Part shown: piece by piece, positions 11,816 to 21,569 of the stretch
Layout: every line of letters begins with the position of its first letter
How positions within the stretch are numbered: position 1 is the first letter of the stretch
Assembly (NCBI GenBank): GCA_022539475.1
Contig: VCMS01000036.1
Span: forward strand, 248,001 to 312,000
Source: Gracilaria domingensis
Lineage: Eukaryota; Rhodophyta; Florideophyceae; Gracilariales; Gracilariaceae
Direction: 5' to 3'
DNA: 64,000 nt
Notes under the pieces: generated by a model
The model's input: only the letters and a program-made list of their open reading frames with translations
What the model was told of the DNA's origin: nothing
Databases searched by the model: none
Translations under genes and position numbers: made by a program

Positions 11816-12560
11816 TGAACGCTATGGGAAATCTCCACTAGGATGTCCGAGTCCTACTTCCTATGAGGGATAGACTCAGCAGAAGAGCCCTCTGTCCGTA
11901 CTTGAGTGGAGTGACAAGCCGGGTGTAAGACCGGAGACAGTGACTGGCTATACCTACAGAGGTGGGATGCAAAGAACGGTGCAGATCCAAAGATGGAGTG
12001 TGATCCGAATATGAACAAAGGGAAGAAAAAGGGGACGGTGGAAACGGGGAAAAGCTCACGGTAGAAACCACCGGAGCGGAGCTACGGACCCTACCAACCA
12101 GCGGGAACAGGTCCGACAGCGGAGCGATGCACTCAAAGGCGCCAAAAGTAAACTCAATACTGGGGCGGAAGCGATACCTGAACCAGGTGAACAAGTGTAA
12201 ACAACGAGACTCAGCAGAGTGACAACAACAAGAATCAACAACAAGAACAAAACAAGGAACAACAAGAGACAACCGACACAGCGGTAAAGACAATCAAAGA
12301 TCCAAAGATGGCGAGACAAGTGCTTCCTTAGTGACCCTGAGCGGTAGTAGTGCCGATACCAGTCGTGGTTACTCTCCAGATGGAGTCGTAGACCTACGTA
12401 GGCAGCAAGCTACTATAGCTCGATTCTGAACAGGATTCGACTTGAGTGTCGATTCAGTTGTCTCTTTACTAGGAGGCTCAAGGGTGAGATCACCCGAGCA
12501 TATATAATACTACTACGTCTACGGTGCACATCTTCCGAGGGTTCTACACGTGAACAACCC
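11816..12560. mobile_element. LTR/leader-like relic with TATA box
   Basis: No coding. A string near 11925 (GCCGGGTGTAAGACCGG) matches the leader of the gypsy element at 3160, and CAACCCACTGTCA near 12554 resembles 3608. A TATA-like GCATATATAATAC lies at 12496. The hydrophobic minus-strand ORFs here are shadows. Probably a solo or partial gypsy LTR plus leader. Confidence 0.35.
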
Positions 12561-12761
12561 ACTGTCAGGGGTTGGAGTAATTCCCAGCCGGCGTGGCACA
12601 ATTATCTGCTGGCCAACCTCCACACGTGGCCAACTATTCCACTTCCTATACACTTCCTACAGAGGATTCACCTACCAAGGCTCTGTTAAAACCCTCCAAA
12701 ATTGCCCAAAATTAAAGGGAGTTTTCATAGCTTCGCCACGTCACCGGCCATCGGTACCATC

Positions 12762-13769
12762 TCAATATGAGCGACATGATGCATCCGAAAGCGCAAAGCC
12801 GTTGCTCCACAGGGCCCTCTTCTTTTCCTCATTACGCGCAACAATTTCATCCTCACCCAAACTGTCCGTATTGGGCACAAAGTCCCTCGCATCTTCATCT
12901 GCATCCCCACTAGCCCCATCGACCCCGACCCCGACCCCGTTCACAATCCTCAGCACAGGAGTCACCGGAGTACGTCCGACTTGACGTACATTCTCCCGCT
13001 TCTCACGGAGTTCCTTCAGCTTCTCCTCCAGCTCCTGCACTCGACCCATCAACTCTTTTTGCACATCCTTCAATCCCCAGAGGGGTGAATTGATGTCCGG
13101 ATGATATCCTCCAGATAACCCATATTAGAATTACGAAACCTAAAGATGTCCACTTGATATCCTTTAGATGTCCATATGATAAACGTAAATGATGTTAGAT
13201 GATGCATGAAGTATATCCAAATGATAACCGCCTGATACGCATATGATGTACGAAGAGATGTCAATTGGATTTCGTGATGTTCAAATGATGCACCATAAAT
13301 TTCCGGACATCCATTGGACATATCTTCGTGCATGATATGAATATCTTTGGAATAGTTTTTGTACATCCGAAGGACATGTAGAGGGCATCAATTAGACGCA
13401 TCCAACGGGGTACCACGGCATATCATTCGGATATCCTGGATGCGCAGAAGATATCCAACTGATATCCTGTAGATGTCCCAATTTTTCATCCGATGGACAT
13501 CCATTGCGCATCACTTTATCTCACTGGGATCCCCTTAGCTCCCTAGCAACAAACCCTGAGACTTTCTTCGTCAGTCGACGCACGTCCTCACCAATGCGGG
13601 TCTCCATCGCCCCTGCGCACTCCAACATTGCCATCGACCACCAGTCCAGCTCATCCTTGTCGTCCCCTTCATCTTCCTCCGCAAAAATCCTCTTAATCTT
13701 CTTATGCGACCTTTCCCCATCGCTGGGATCCCACGGACACTTCACGTTCGAATGAGGCTTGCCTCTCAT
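12762..13769 (-). pseudogene. Coiled-coil protein gene interrupted by a 450-bp insertion
   Basis: The upstream half (13769-13535) starts ATG and encodes a Lys/Asp-rich head, then DELDWWSMAMLECAGAMETR and RRLTKKVSGFVARELRG. The downstream half (13073-12762), in the same reading frame, continues KDVQKELMGRVQELEEKLKE, an obvious heptad-type helix, then a Gly/Asp-rich tail. Between them lies a MITE-like insertion bounded by a direct repeat ATCCCC (13073-13078 and 13529-13534). Removing 456 bases (insertion plus one repeat) rejoins the frame exactly as ARELRG-LKDVQKEL. The insertion adds a stop three codons in. Function unknown; no family recognised. Confidence 0.6.
13079..13528 (-). mobile_element. 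450-bp MITE-like element, copy 1
   Basis: Noncoding and rich in GATATCC/GGACATC words. The two ends are imperfect inverted repeats: one end reads AGAGGGGTGAATTGATG, the other, reverse-complemented, CCCAGTGAGATAAAGTGATG. A 6-bp direct repeat ATCCCC flanks it. A second copy, in the opposite orientation, lies at 32178-32628. It encodes no transposase. The 99-codon ORF within it is a by-product of the repeat. Confidence 0.7.
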
Positions 13770-14166
13770 GATCAGATTTAAATGAGCGGGAACGTATTGG
13801 CAGGAAGAAGAGAAAGGAAACGGAAGAAGGGGGAAGGGAACAAGAACGGGAACGGAGGAGAACGGAAACGGAAGGGATCCGAAACGGAACGGATCCGAAA
13901 CGGGAGGAGACGAAACTGTATTCGTGCGTAGGCGCTCCGTGAACTTATCACGGCGCGAAAATCCTGTCATGTATGTACGCGCTTTCACTACCACTGCCTA
14001 GCACCCGTTGTAATCCCTGTGAAACAAGTTGTTTCTAAAAAATAATTTCATAAATTCCAGCCCAATTCCCCAGTTTTTAACCGTCTTCCCCTCTTCATAT
14101 TACCAATTGTTCATCATCCATGTACCTTAATCCTTACTTATATCAATTTCTCGTCTCATCGTATAG

Positions 14167-14174
14167 TATAAAAG
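14167..14174 (+). promoter_or_regulatory. TATA box of the membrane-protein gene
   Basis: TATAAAAG, about 214 bases before the first ATG (14388) of the downstream gene, in otherwise AT-rich upstream sequence. Confidence 0.4.
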
Positions 14175-14387
14175 CAACCAGTCTAATCAATCGTTTGTGA
14201 AAACCATGTTCTCTACATGGTAGTAGCCTCCACTTTTAAAAGAGGCGTAATAGTAGAGCTGTTCTCCTATGTATTGTAACTCACAAACAGTCTACGTTGT
14301 AACGAATAAATGTAGCGCATCTCTACAACCATCTCAAGCCCTTTTTACTCTCCTTTGGTACGAATTCGAAAACGAAACTGTTCCGCA

Positions 14388-15547
14388 ATGGTCTTTCGCA
14401 ATACACAGCAAGTATGTGAAATCCCGCTAAACAATCGAATGCGTTCTGTATGTATCCAGCTGGATGCTTTATCACATGCAACCTACATCACTTTCAACAA
14501 CTGCCTTCTGCTACAGTACGACCTCGATGCTGAGGAAGCTCACATTCGTGGGGTGCAAACTCTCATCACTCTCGCACTGCAGAATGAGTTCAATGAGCTC
14601 TATGAAATACTACATGACACACCACGCCACGAAAGTATTCTGGAACACCCACCCTTTACTCACGCTATTCGAACTCTCCCAGAGCTTTCGAATTATGTAT
14701 ATCAGTCAAGATTCTACTCTCGGAATCCTCTCAGCATGCTTTCGCCACCTTCAATGGTGTTATTTGCTTCATTGTTTACGGTAGCCATAGGCGCGTTTTA
14801 CGGTATCATCAAGCCCGTCTTGGCAAAAGCGCTTCTATTCAAGCGCTCCTCTCGCCATGCTCAGCTAGGTTTCACCATTCTCTATAGCATTCTGGAAACC
14901 ATGTTACACATTATTCTCTTCGACCTCGCCTTTTTCCTACATGCCGCAAGATACGGTACCCTAGCTCTCGAACCGATGATTCCTTCGCACATGACGAGCA
15001 TCTCCTCCATATTGAGGAATAAATACTTGGGTATAGCGGTCGTTGGCGTTTTCGCTCTCAATCTCTCCATCTTCGTCATCTATCAACTGCGTCCATCCCC
15101 GTCCATTCTTATAGATTCTGTCAGAACAGCCTCTATAGCTTTTTTTTTCCAAATGGATTTCTATTCGGCCTATTCACTATCGTCGTGAACGCACTCTCTA
15201 TCTTCTACTCTACAGGCAACACCTTTAACAACATTGTACCGCTCTCGCACCGCGTAGGAACTCGATGGGGAAGGCTCTGTCTCTACATCCGTTGTGTCCT
15301 ACACTCCTTCAGAAAGGCTCTCTTTTTCCATGATGTACTGCTATCCATCAGAATGTTTTTGAACAGAGTGGTCCCAGTATTCTTCGCCCACACGCTTTCT
15401 GAGTCGCTAGAACCATCAGCCTTTCTTATGTACAGAGGCATCCCCCCTCTTCTTACAAACACCCTATTCGTTGCACTTCTTTTGTGTGCGGGTATCGCCA
15501 AGCACGAACCACGGGTCAACCTCAAGATGTACTTGTGTGCACTCTGA
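14388..15547 (+). CDS. Multi-pass membrane protein of unknown function (one frameshift in a T run)
   Basis: First ATG at 14388 (an earlier in-frame TTG exists). The soluble N-terminal ~120 residues are followed by hydrophobic segments: SMVLFASLFTVAIGAFYGII, LGFTILYSILETMLHIILFD, YLGIAVVGVFALNLSIFVIY, and, after the frame change, GFLFGLFTIVVNALSIF and TLFVALLLCAGIA. That gives at least five membrane spans. The frame changes at a run of nine T at about 15140. Reading the alternative frame there joins the two ORFs (to 15188, and 15185-15547) into one ~385-residue protein, so either the run length is wrong in the assembly or the gene is mutated. I do not recognise the family. Confidence 0.55.
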
Positions 15548-15823
15548 GTAAATCCTAGACCCCGGACTCGGCCTCTATTAGAGAAATAATTTCGACACTA
15601 ACTACGATAGTTACTAGCACTACTTAGGTAAAGAACAAACATTCAACTCCTTCTTAATGAAGTCCCTTTGTGGAAACATATGAACATATATATAGCACTT
15701 GTGAAATGGGTTTTTACGCAAAACAACAATCAATATCTTCAACAACAACAAACCATGCTGACGACATCTCTGGATATCCACTTGTCAACTGCAATATCAT
15801 AAAATCATAAATTCATGGCTCGT
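15548..15823. other. Convergent 3' intergenic spacer
   Basis: About 275 bases between the ends of the membrane-protein gene (plus) and the oxygenase gene (minus). AT-rich; no gene seen. Confidence 0.4.
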
Positions 15824-17963
15824 TCAGTTCTCCTTCCCATCCTCTGTCCCTTCCTCCATCCCCTGCGCTTCAAAGTTCTCGTCTTCTTCGTCGCTGTCCC
15901 GTTCCTCGACCATCAACTCATCCTTTTCGTCCTCATCCTCCCCATCCTCCACCAATTCTATGTCCACCGCAGGACCACCTGTGTTGTCCTTCATTCGCAT
16001 GAGGTCGTCTTCTTCCACAAAAGTCGGTCGAAAATGGTGATTCAGATGAACCGCATCCGGCAAACTGTACTTCTCTGGTACCATATACATATGGTAGCGA
16101 AACAGCGGGTTTTCCGGAAATCTTCCATCTTTAGTGCCCGCACCGGCATGAAATACATCCCTCCTCCCAATAAACAGAGACATAGGTGGGACAAAGAACT
16201 TTTTCAGAACCATTCCTAGTGCCAATTCTTCAAATGCCTTTGCTCCTACAGCAAAGTGACTGTGGGAGCCTTCACATATCCAAAGTGGGAACGACACAGT
16301 TCCGGAGACCATCACAAAGTACCCCGGGTTCTTCTCCTCTAGCTTGTCCTTGTTTGCGAAGGTCTCGAAGTCGGTATGTAGTTGCTGACGCTGGCAAGCC
16401 ACTCCGGTACATAAGAACCTCTCTCCGGTCTTCCGTGCATAAATTCTATCATTCGGTTGCTTGTTGTCTTGTAGCCCCAACGCCGCACATATCTGACCAA
16501 GCCGAGCATCTAACAACGCCCTCTTCTTCACAAGCAAATGCCTCTCCCGTCTACTCTCCATGTCGTTCACTATACGTCTTCTCGTCGTCATATACCTTCC
16601 ATTGTCCGCGTTGATTATAGAAATCCATGTAGTTCGATTCTCCGATACCCTGAGGTCTGGGGCTTTTTCGAAACGTTTTTGAAGAAGTCCAATAACTCGA
16701 CGCTTACATCCCCATCGATGAGCTTGCTGGGACTTTCAGCCATCTTCAAAAGGTCGTTGTCACAAGCAAAGCCTTCCAAAATACAGAAACCTCTCTCCCG
16801 AAGCTCAGCCTTCTTGTTCACAAAATAAATATACCGGACGGAGTCGTTCTTCACTGCCTCTGCCCATAGGTTCCCATCATCAACCTCCCCCTCTTCTACC
16901 GCCTCGTTGAGAAGCTTCTGACCCTGATACGCAGCATGCCAAAACACAGCATGATGCACTCCTTTAAAGTCCTTCGGCTCGAGCAAATGGCCTCGGTGCT
17001 CTTTCCGGAGATGTATCGCATCCATCCACGGATATACCGACTTACTCCCGTCCACTCTAGCACGCCACTTGGTAGGAACTGCTTTCAACAATTTCAACCA
17101 CGAATTCCCCCCGCCTCGTAAGGTGCTTCGTCTGCTTTCTTCAGCCCCGGGGGTAGAATTTCCGGGACTGTGGCGTCGAAAGGATCCGTGTCGTCTCCTC
17201 GCGTCTCAACATTCGGCGCTGAATCAGAGTCCGTGTCGCTGCTGAAGGAGATTTGATGAGCTTTGAGGAAGCTTCTGACCCCTTTCCCTCCGAGCTTACG
17301 AAGATGATTGATGACTACTGTTTCATCTTGGGGCACTTCGCTTACTTTCGCCTTCTTCTGAGCCCTGGGGTTGTTATCGATCATCATCTTCCTTCTTCGA
17401 CGACTTCTTCTGCTGCTCCTTCTCAACCCTGCACCACTTGGCTCAACGAGAACCACGTCGCTTACCACTTCCTGAACGTCTTCCCCGGCATTCTTCGCCT
17501 TAACAAGTTTAGAACGCGACGCCCGAGTATCCGGATTAGTGACTTGGGTGGTAGACGTGGTCGCTTTTCCCCCTCTCGCCGTAGCAGACGGCCCCACAGT
17601 CAAATTGAAATCCACCCCGACGGACTTTTTCAGCTTTTCACGAGCATAAGCAACCCTTCTCGATATCTTTCCGCCCCAAAGCTTCTTTGTCGCTGCAGTT
17701 TCCAGGCGTGCGGCCTGTGTGGCAAGATACTCACGAAGGCTGAGTTTCTCAAACCTACTGACTTTAATCTGCATCTCGTACACTTCCTTCAGAGAGAGTC
17801 CCTTTCTTTTCGATACTTCAACGCCCAGCTCATTTAGGGACCGGCAGCATATAAAGAAATACTTTTGTATATCTTCAAAGCGGCCCTTCAGTTTGGACTC
17901 TCGTCTCCTCGCAAAATATGCTGCCAGGGCGTCCAGGGTAAAATCGGTTGTGTCCTCATCCAT
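15824..17963 (-). CDS. 2-oxoglutarate/Fe(II)-type oxygenase with nuclear N-terminal extension (two frameshifts)
   Basis: Three successive minus-strand ORFs make one ~700-residue protein. The N-terminal 289 residues (17963-17094) are charged, with a basic nuclear-localisation-like stretch RRSSRRSRRRRK and a SUMO-interacting-like DVVLVEPS. The middle (17097-16615) has a W-K-L-L lead and AELRERGFCILEGFACDNDL, typical of the helix before a jelly-roll oxygenase. The C-terminal 255 residues carry the metal facial triad as HTD (residues 72-74 of this ORF), then PGYFVMVSGTVSFPLWICEG, the distal His in RRDVFHAGAG (148), and an Arg in FRYHMYM (165) placed to hold 2-oxoglutarate. An acidic tail ends it. 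The first frame change is at a run of six G at about 17105; the second is near 16600. The substrate is unknown; nucleic acid or chromatin is plausible from the nuclear signals. It lies 39 bp downstream of the ParB-like gene on the same strand. Confidence 0.65.
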
Positions 17964-18002
17964 AGAAAAGAACTCATCACTGGAGATACATGTAATACCA
18001 AT

Positions 18003-19706
18003 TTAATTATACTCCCGACACACACTTTCTAAATGCTTGAGCAATCGAGGACTGTTAGCCACCTTCAAACCCATCTCCGCAAACCTCGATAGATGCCTGA
18101 TATGGTACTGACCTATGATTCTGCATACACCTAAGGCACCCGCTACAGCGGTCCTTGTCATGTTGTTCAACACTTTCTTCTCCTCTTCAATCATCGCGGT
18201 TATAAAGGATACAATAGAATGAACCTTGTCGGCGAAGTTCATAAGTCGAGCCTGCTTCAGTCCATCGTTCAAAGCATTACCCAGGCTCAGAAGCTCCCTC
18301 GTTTTCATCTTTTGTCCATCCTTTATCATCCATAAGAAAACGGTAAGTCCTTTACAGAGTTTCCTTATCTTTGCATCCTCCTCACATAGTTCCTTGAGTG
18401 CCACAAGACGATGAGCCCCATCTATGAAGATACACGTAAGTTTCACGCGATTGCCCTCCACCATCTCTTTCTCAGACTTACCCGTGATCAAAATAGCAAC
18501 ACTCATCGTTCCAAGGGCCTGAAGAAACCCTTTGCTTCGAATCTCCGCCTTCAGAGCTTCAACATGCTCCCGAACTGTCCTTCTCACAGTTGCGTCGGGG
18601 ATTTCGATTAGGTCGATGTCGACCTTCACGGACTCGTACTCATAATGGTCCAGGGTGAATGTGAGCGACGCCAGACTCATATCCACGTCATCCGAAGGTA
18701 ATTCATCACCTTCGTCGAATAGTTCATTGACGTTTCCAGCCAAGCTCTCCTTCACCAAGACAACGTCATCATCATCCACTTCATCCAAATCCACAACTTC
18801 CATCCTAGCTCCACTGCGACTCCCAGCCATTGCAATCGCTTCAACAGTGCTATTTCTGGATGACCCAGACTGCAAATTCATCGCTGGTTGCTTCCGTAAT
18901 GCAGAGACCGCACTCTCTGGAGTTGTGGTCAATTGTGCAGTTCCTACCTTTGTACCATCCTGGTCTTGTCTAAATGGAGTTTTAGGCACAGGCCCAGGAG
19001 CTGGGGGCGGTACTTCCTTCCCCCCTTTGTTCTTTTGTTGTTGGCATGGTGTTTTGGCCTGGGCTACCTGAGGTGGCAACCGCTTCCCACTCGGTGTACG
19101 CGGGGGTTTCGGTGTTTCCGCCATACGCACTCGTTTCCCTTCTGTCGTGGACGCCGCATTGGTATGCCCTGACTTCTTACTGGGCACCTGCGGCGTGGTG
19201 TTTTGAACGGTCTCACCCGAAGCCATGAAGTTCAAGTCACAAGCGTAGAAACCCATCTTGTTTAAGTCCGCAACGGTCTTCAAAATGGAGTCTTCATCCG
19301 TACACTTAAAGCGATACGGGTACGGTGTATGGAGCTCCTTCGATACATCAGCTCGCCATATACCGACTATATTCTCTCCCGGCTTTCCTTCCAGTGTGTG
19401 ACCATGCATTTCTCTTCGATAGCCGTCGCCGGCAGACTCGATGGCCACCACATCAGCCGTACCAATTGGGACCTTGTCCATTCCATTCCCCGCGATAAGA
19501 AGCGTCACTTTGTCCCCGGGTGCGGGTTTTGCTTTCCCAGGGTTAGAGCTCATACTCGTCTCCGGATTCTGTGTTTCCTCACTACTCTTCTTCCCTCCTT
19601 CTTTTGTCTTCTTTGCACTTCGAAGATGCGGCACCATGGGGTTGCGAACTTTCCACGGCTTTCGGGAGCGCCTCATCTGCCGGTTCCCCAATTCTCTTGG
19701 CTCCAT
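18003..19706 (-). CDS. ParB/sulfiredoxin-fold domain protein
   Basis: An uninterrupted 567-codon ORF. Residues 1-60 are basic. A small globular part (65-160) of unknown type precedes a Pro/Lys/Thr-rich linker (170-280). A SUMO-interacting-like acidic/hydrophobic stretch, VDLDEVDDDDVVLV, lies at 305-318. The ParB-like domain is at about 360-500: VDIDLIEIPDATVRRTVREH, then the signature FIDGAHRLVALKEL (DGAHR at 429-433, equivalent to the G-x-H/R-R nucleotide-binding box of ParB and sulfiredoxin folds) and an N-rich helix before NFADKVHSIVSF. In bacteria and phages this domain binds or hydrolyses nucleotides and often accompanies DNA methyltransferases. Here a methyltransferase gene starts about 2 kb to the right on the other strand. 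Confidence 0.65.
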   Translation of the reverse strand: MEPRELGNRQMRRSRKPWKVRNPMVPHLRSAKKTKEGGKKSSEETQNPETSMSSNPGKAKPAPGDKVTLLIAGNGMDKVPIGTADVVAIESAGDGYRREMHGHTLEGKPGENIVGIWRADVSKELHTPYPYRFKCTDEDSILKTVADLNKMGFYACDLNFMASGETVQNTTPQVPSKKSGHTNAASTTEGKRVRMAETPKPPRTPSGKRLPPQVAQAKTPCQQQKNKGGKEVPPPAPGPVPKTPFRQDQDGTKVGTAQLTTTPESAVSALRKQPAMNLQSGSSRNSTVEAIAMAGSRSGARMEVVDLDEVDDDDVVLVKESLAGNVNELFDEGDELPSDDVDMSLASLTFTLDHYEYESVKVDIDLIEIPDATVRRTVREHVEALKAEIRSKGFLQALGTMSVAILITGKSEKEMVEGNRVKLTCIFIDGAHRLVALKELCEEDAKIRKLCKGLTVFLWMIKDGQKMKTRELLSLGNALNDGLKQARLMNFADKVHSIVSFITAMIEEEKKVLNNMTRTAVAGALGVCRIIGQYHIRHLSRFAEMGLKVANSPRLLKHLESVCREYN

Positions 19707-20024
19707 TATATAGCGTGTTTGAATTTAGTTTCGTCAAACACCTATAAAGGTTGAATGCAGAACAAAGCGGTAATCTTATAATGCTCTGATCACGTCAGCA
19801 AACGGCGCACCCACTCGGTTTGAACACGGTACACGCTTCGCGGTTGAAGTGTCCCACCCGTTCGTATCGCAGATTGGTAGTGCAGTACGCGGAAATGCTC
19901 TCGTGAACATTCTCATGACTTTGAAAGAGTGGTATAGGCGGTTAGAGATGGTGTAAAAGGCTTAGATGCATACCAGACAGCATGATCAACGCCCACGGTT
20001 CCCCCCTGGTAACCTCCTGTGATG

Positions 20025-20072
20025 GCCGGATGCGACGTGTTCAGACCGCGGTCTGAACACGTCGCATCCGGC
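20025..20072. repeat. Perfect 48-bp palindrome
   Basis: Each arm is 24 bases; the left arm starts GCCGGATGCGACGTG and the centre is CCGCGG. The arms match at every position. Flanking sequence (CCCCC...GGGGG, 30 bp further out) continues as an imperfect inverted repeat, so the whole may be a ~90-bp fold-back element. Confidence 0.85.
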
Positions 20073-21108
20073 TACCCCGCCACCCTACGGGGGTTAGAAA
20101 GCAGGTTGTGGGGTACAACTTAGAGCTGAATAGAGCTACGCAGAGCACATTTGTCTTTTCACATCGCAGTTTATACGTATCTACACAGAGGCAAGAAACA
20201 ATTTCGCGCGGATTTAGTTTAATCGATGTTCAGTTTGAATGCCGAAGAGCAGAGCCATTTGAGAATGAGGGTAATGGTGGCAGCACCAATCGCAATTGTA
20301 CGGGTATTATGGTCATGGCTGTTTGTCGTGAAAGCAGTCTCAGAGGGACCCTCATCACGTTCAGTGGCGGGCGGCGACTGTACAGATCGTGTCATTGACG
20401 TGTGCTTTCCTCTTGGTGTGGGTGCTAAGAAGTGTGTTGGCGCTGCATCATTAACAAGGTGTGAGCCAGAAAGTGCAATCCACGCAATATGCGCTATTTC
20501 GTATCAAACTGAGCGCCTGAGACAGACATCCAGCCCGGCGGTGGGTGTGTAGCGCAGTCATTAGACATACTGTGATCAACAGCTGCGGCCACGGCGGCTG
20601 CAGTCGTCAAGGTAGCGCTATTATGGGTGTTTGCGCCTTGCGACGGTCGTCTTCATTACGTGAAAGGCGCGGCGGACGCTTGGCGAAAAGGAATGTGAGC
20701 GCTGTAAGACGTCATGCTCGTTACTACATTGGTATTACCAGTGCGGGGATACGGAAGACCTAAGCTGCATGTTGTTCCGGACGCTCTTGTTGTTCAGTGC
20801 GACGGATGCGGTGGTCGAATGTTGCGATGAAGATAGCGTCTGGACGCCTTGCGCCTGCGCAATGCAACCGCTCCTTGGGTATGCGTCGGCGTTGGAGCGC
20901 AAGCGGCGAGAGTAGAGGCAGAGAGCATACAGCAGATTTGTATGCAGCCCTATAATGGCGGCTATGATGAGGATGCAGATAATGATGTGGAGGGAGTCGG
21001 TCGGTGTCAGAGAACGGCGATTTTGAGTCGTATAGGCCCATATCTCATCTGCCCCATGCGCGCTACAACCCCCTCTACACGTGGCCTGATACCTGGTACC
21101 ACAGTCTC

Positions 21109-21208
21109 CAGACCACGGTCTGGACCGCGGTCAGTCGAGTTCATAGCCGAGATCATGGCCATGATCTCGGCTATGAACTCCGCTGACCGCGGTCCAGACC
21201 GCGGTCTA
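21109..21208. repeat. Near-perfect 100-bp palindrome
   Basis: Centre at 21158/21159 (ATCATGG|CCATGAT). The arms of about 50 bases differ at three positions. The outer arm contains GACCGCGGTC, and the right flank contains CACGTCGCATCCGGC, both also present in the palindrome at 20025, so the two are related. Confidence 0.85.
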
Positions 21209-21569
21209 ACCACGTCGCATCCGGCCACCAAGGGGGTCACTACTAGGTGATTCTACACAAGTCTGCGTACTACACGCGCTCTCGCAACCTTCTTCGCACC
21301 CTCCTGCGTACGACTAACACCCGCTCAAATACGAATTTAGAATAACGTTTCATCACCGCCGTCTACTACTCTTTCGAGAACTCCTCCAGCGAGTTTTATC
21401 GCCACCGTCTATTCCTCTTTCGCGAGTTCTTGCGAGAGTTACATGGCGCCCGTCGGAAACAGACCGCTCTATGGTCTTAATAGCAGAGCGATGTCGACTA
21501 CCGCATCTTCCGTGGCATCTACGGAATCTAGCTTCGGTGAGAAGGATATTATGGCGACGCGGTTCCTTC

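Larger units (their letters stand above)
19707..21500. other. Divergent spacer holding two long palindromes
   Basis: It separates the minus-strand gene block (ParB-like, oxygenase) from the plus-strand block (methyltransferase, SET). The short ORFs in it show no family resemblance. The notable content is the palindromes at 20025-20072 and 21109-21208; the sequence between them is unique. Confidence 0.45.

Noticed and set aside
12056-12319. Hydrophobic minus-strand ORF resembling a signal peptide or membrane protein
   Set aside because: It lies on CAACAA-rich noncoding sequence in an LTR/leader-like relic, with overlapping ORFs in other frames and no family match.
13070-13366. 98-codon ORF (MYKNYSKD...) conserved in both MITE copies
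   Set aside because: It is a translation of the GATATCC-rich repeat, is not the same length in both copies, and runs past the element end in one.
15824-17963. Calling the oxygenase a TET/JBP enzyme
   Set aside because: The facial triad is visible but no TET/JBP-specific motif could be recognised. The generic 2OG-Fe(II) call is all the sequence supports.
20108-20763. Plus-strand ORFs of 72-108 codons between the palindromes
   Set aside because: They overlap one another in different frames, lack recognisable domains and have no consistent codon pattern.
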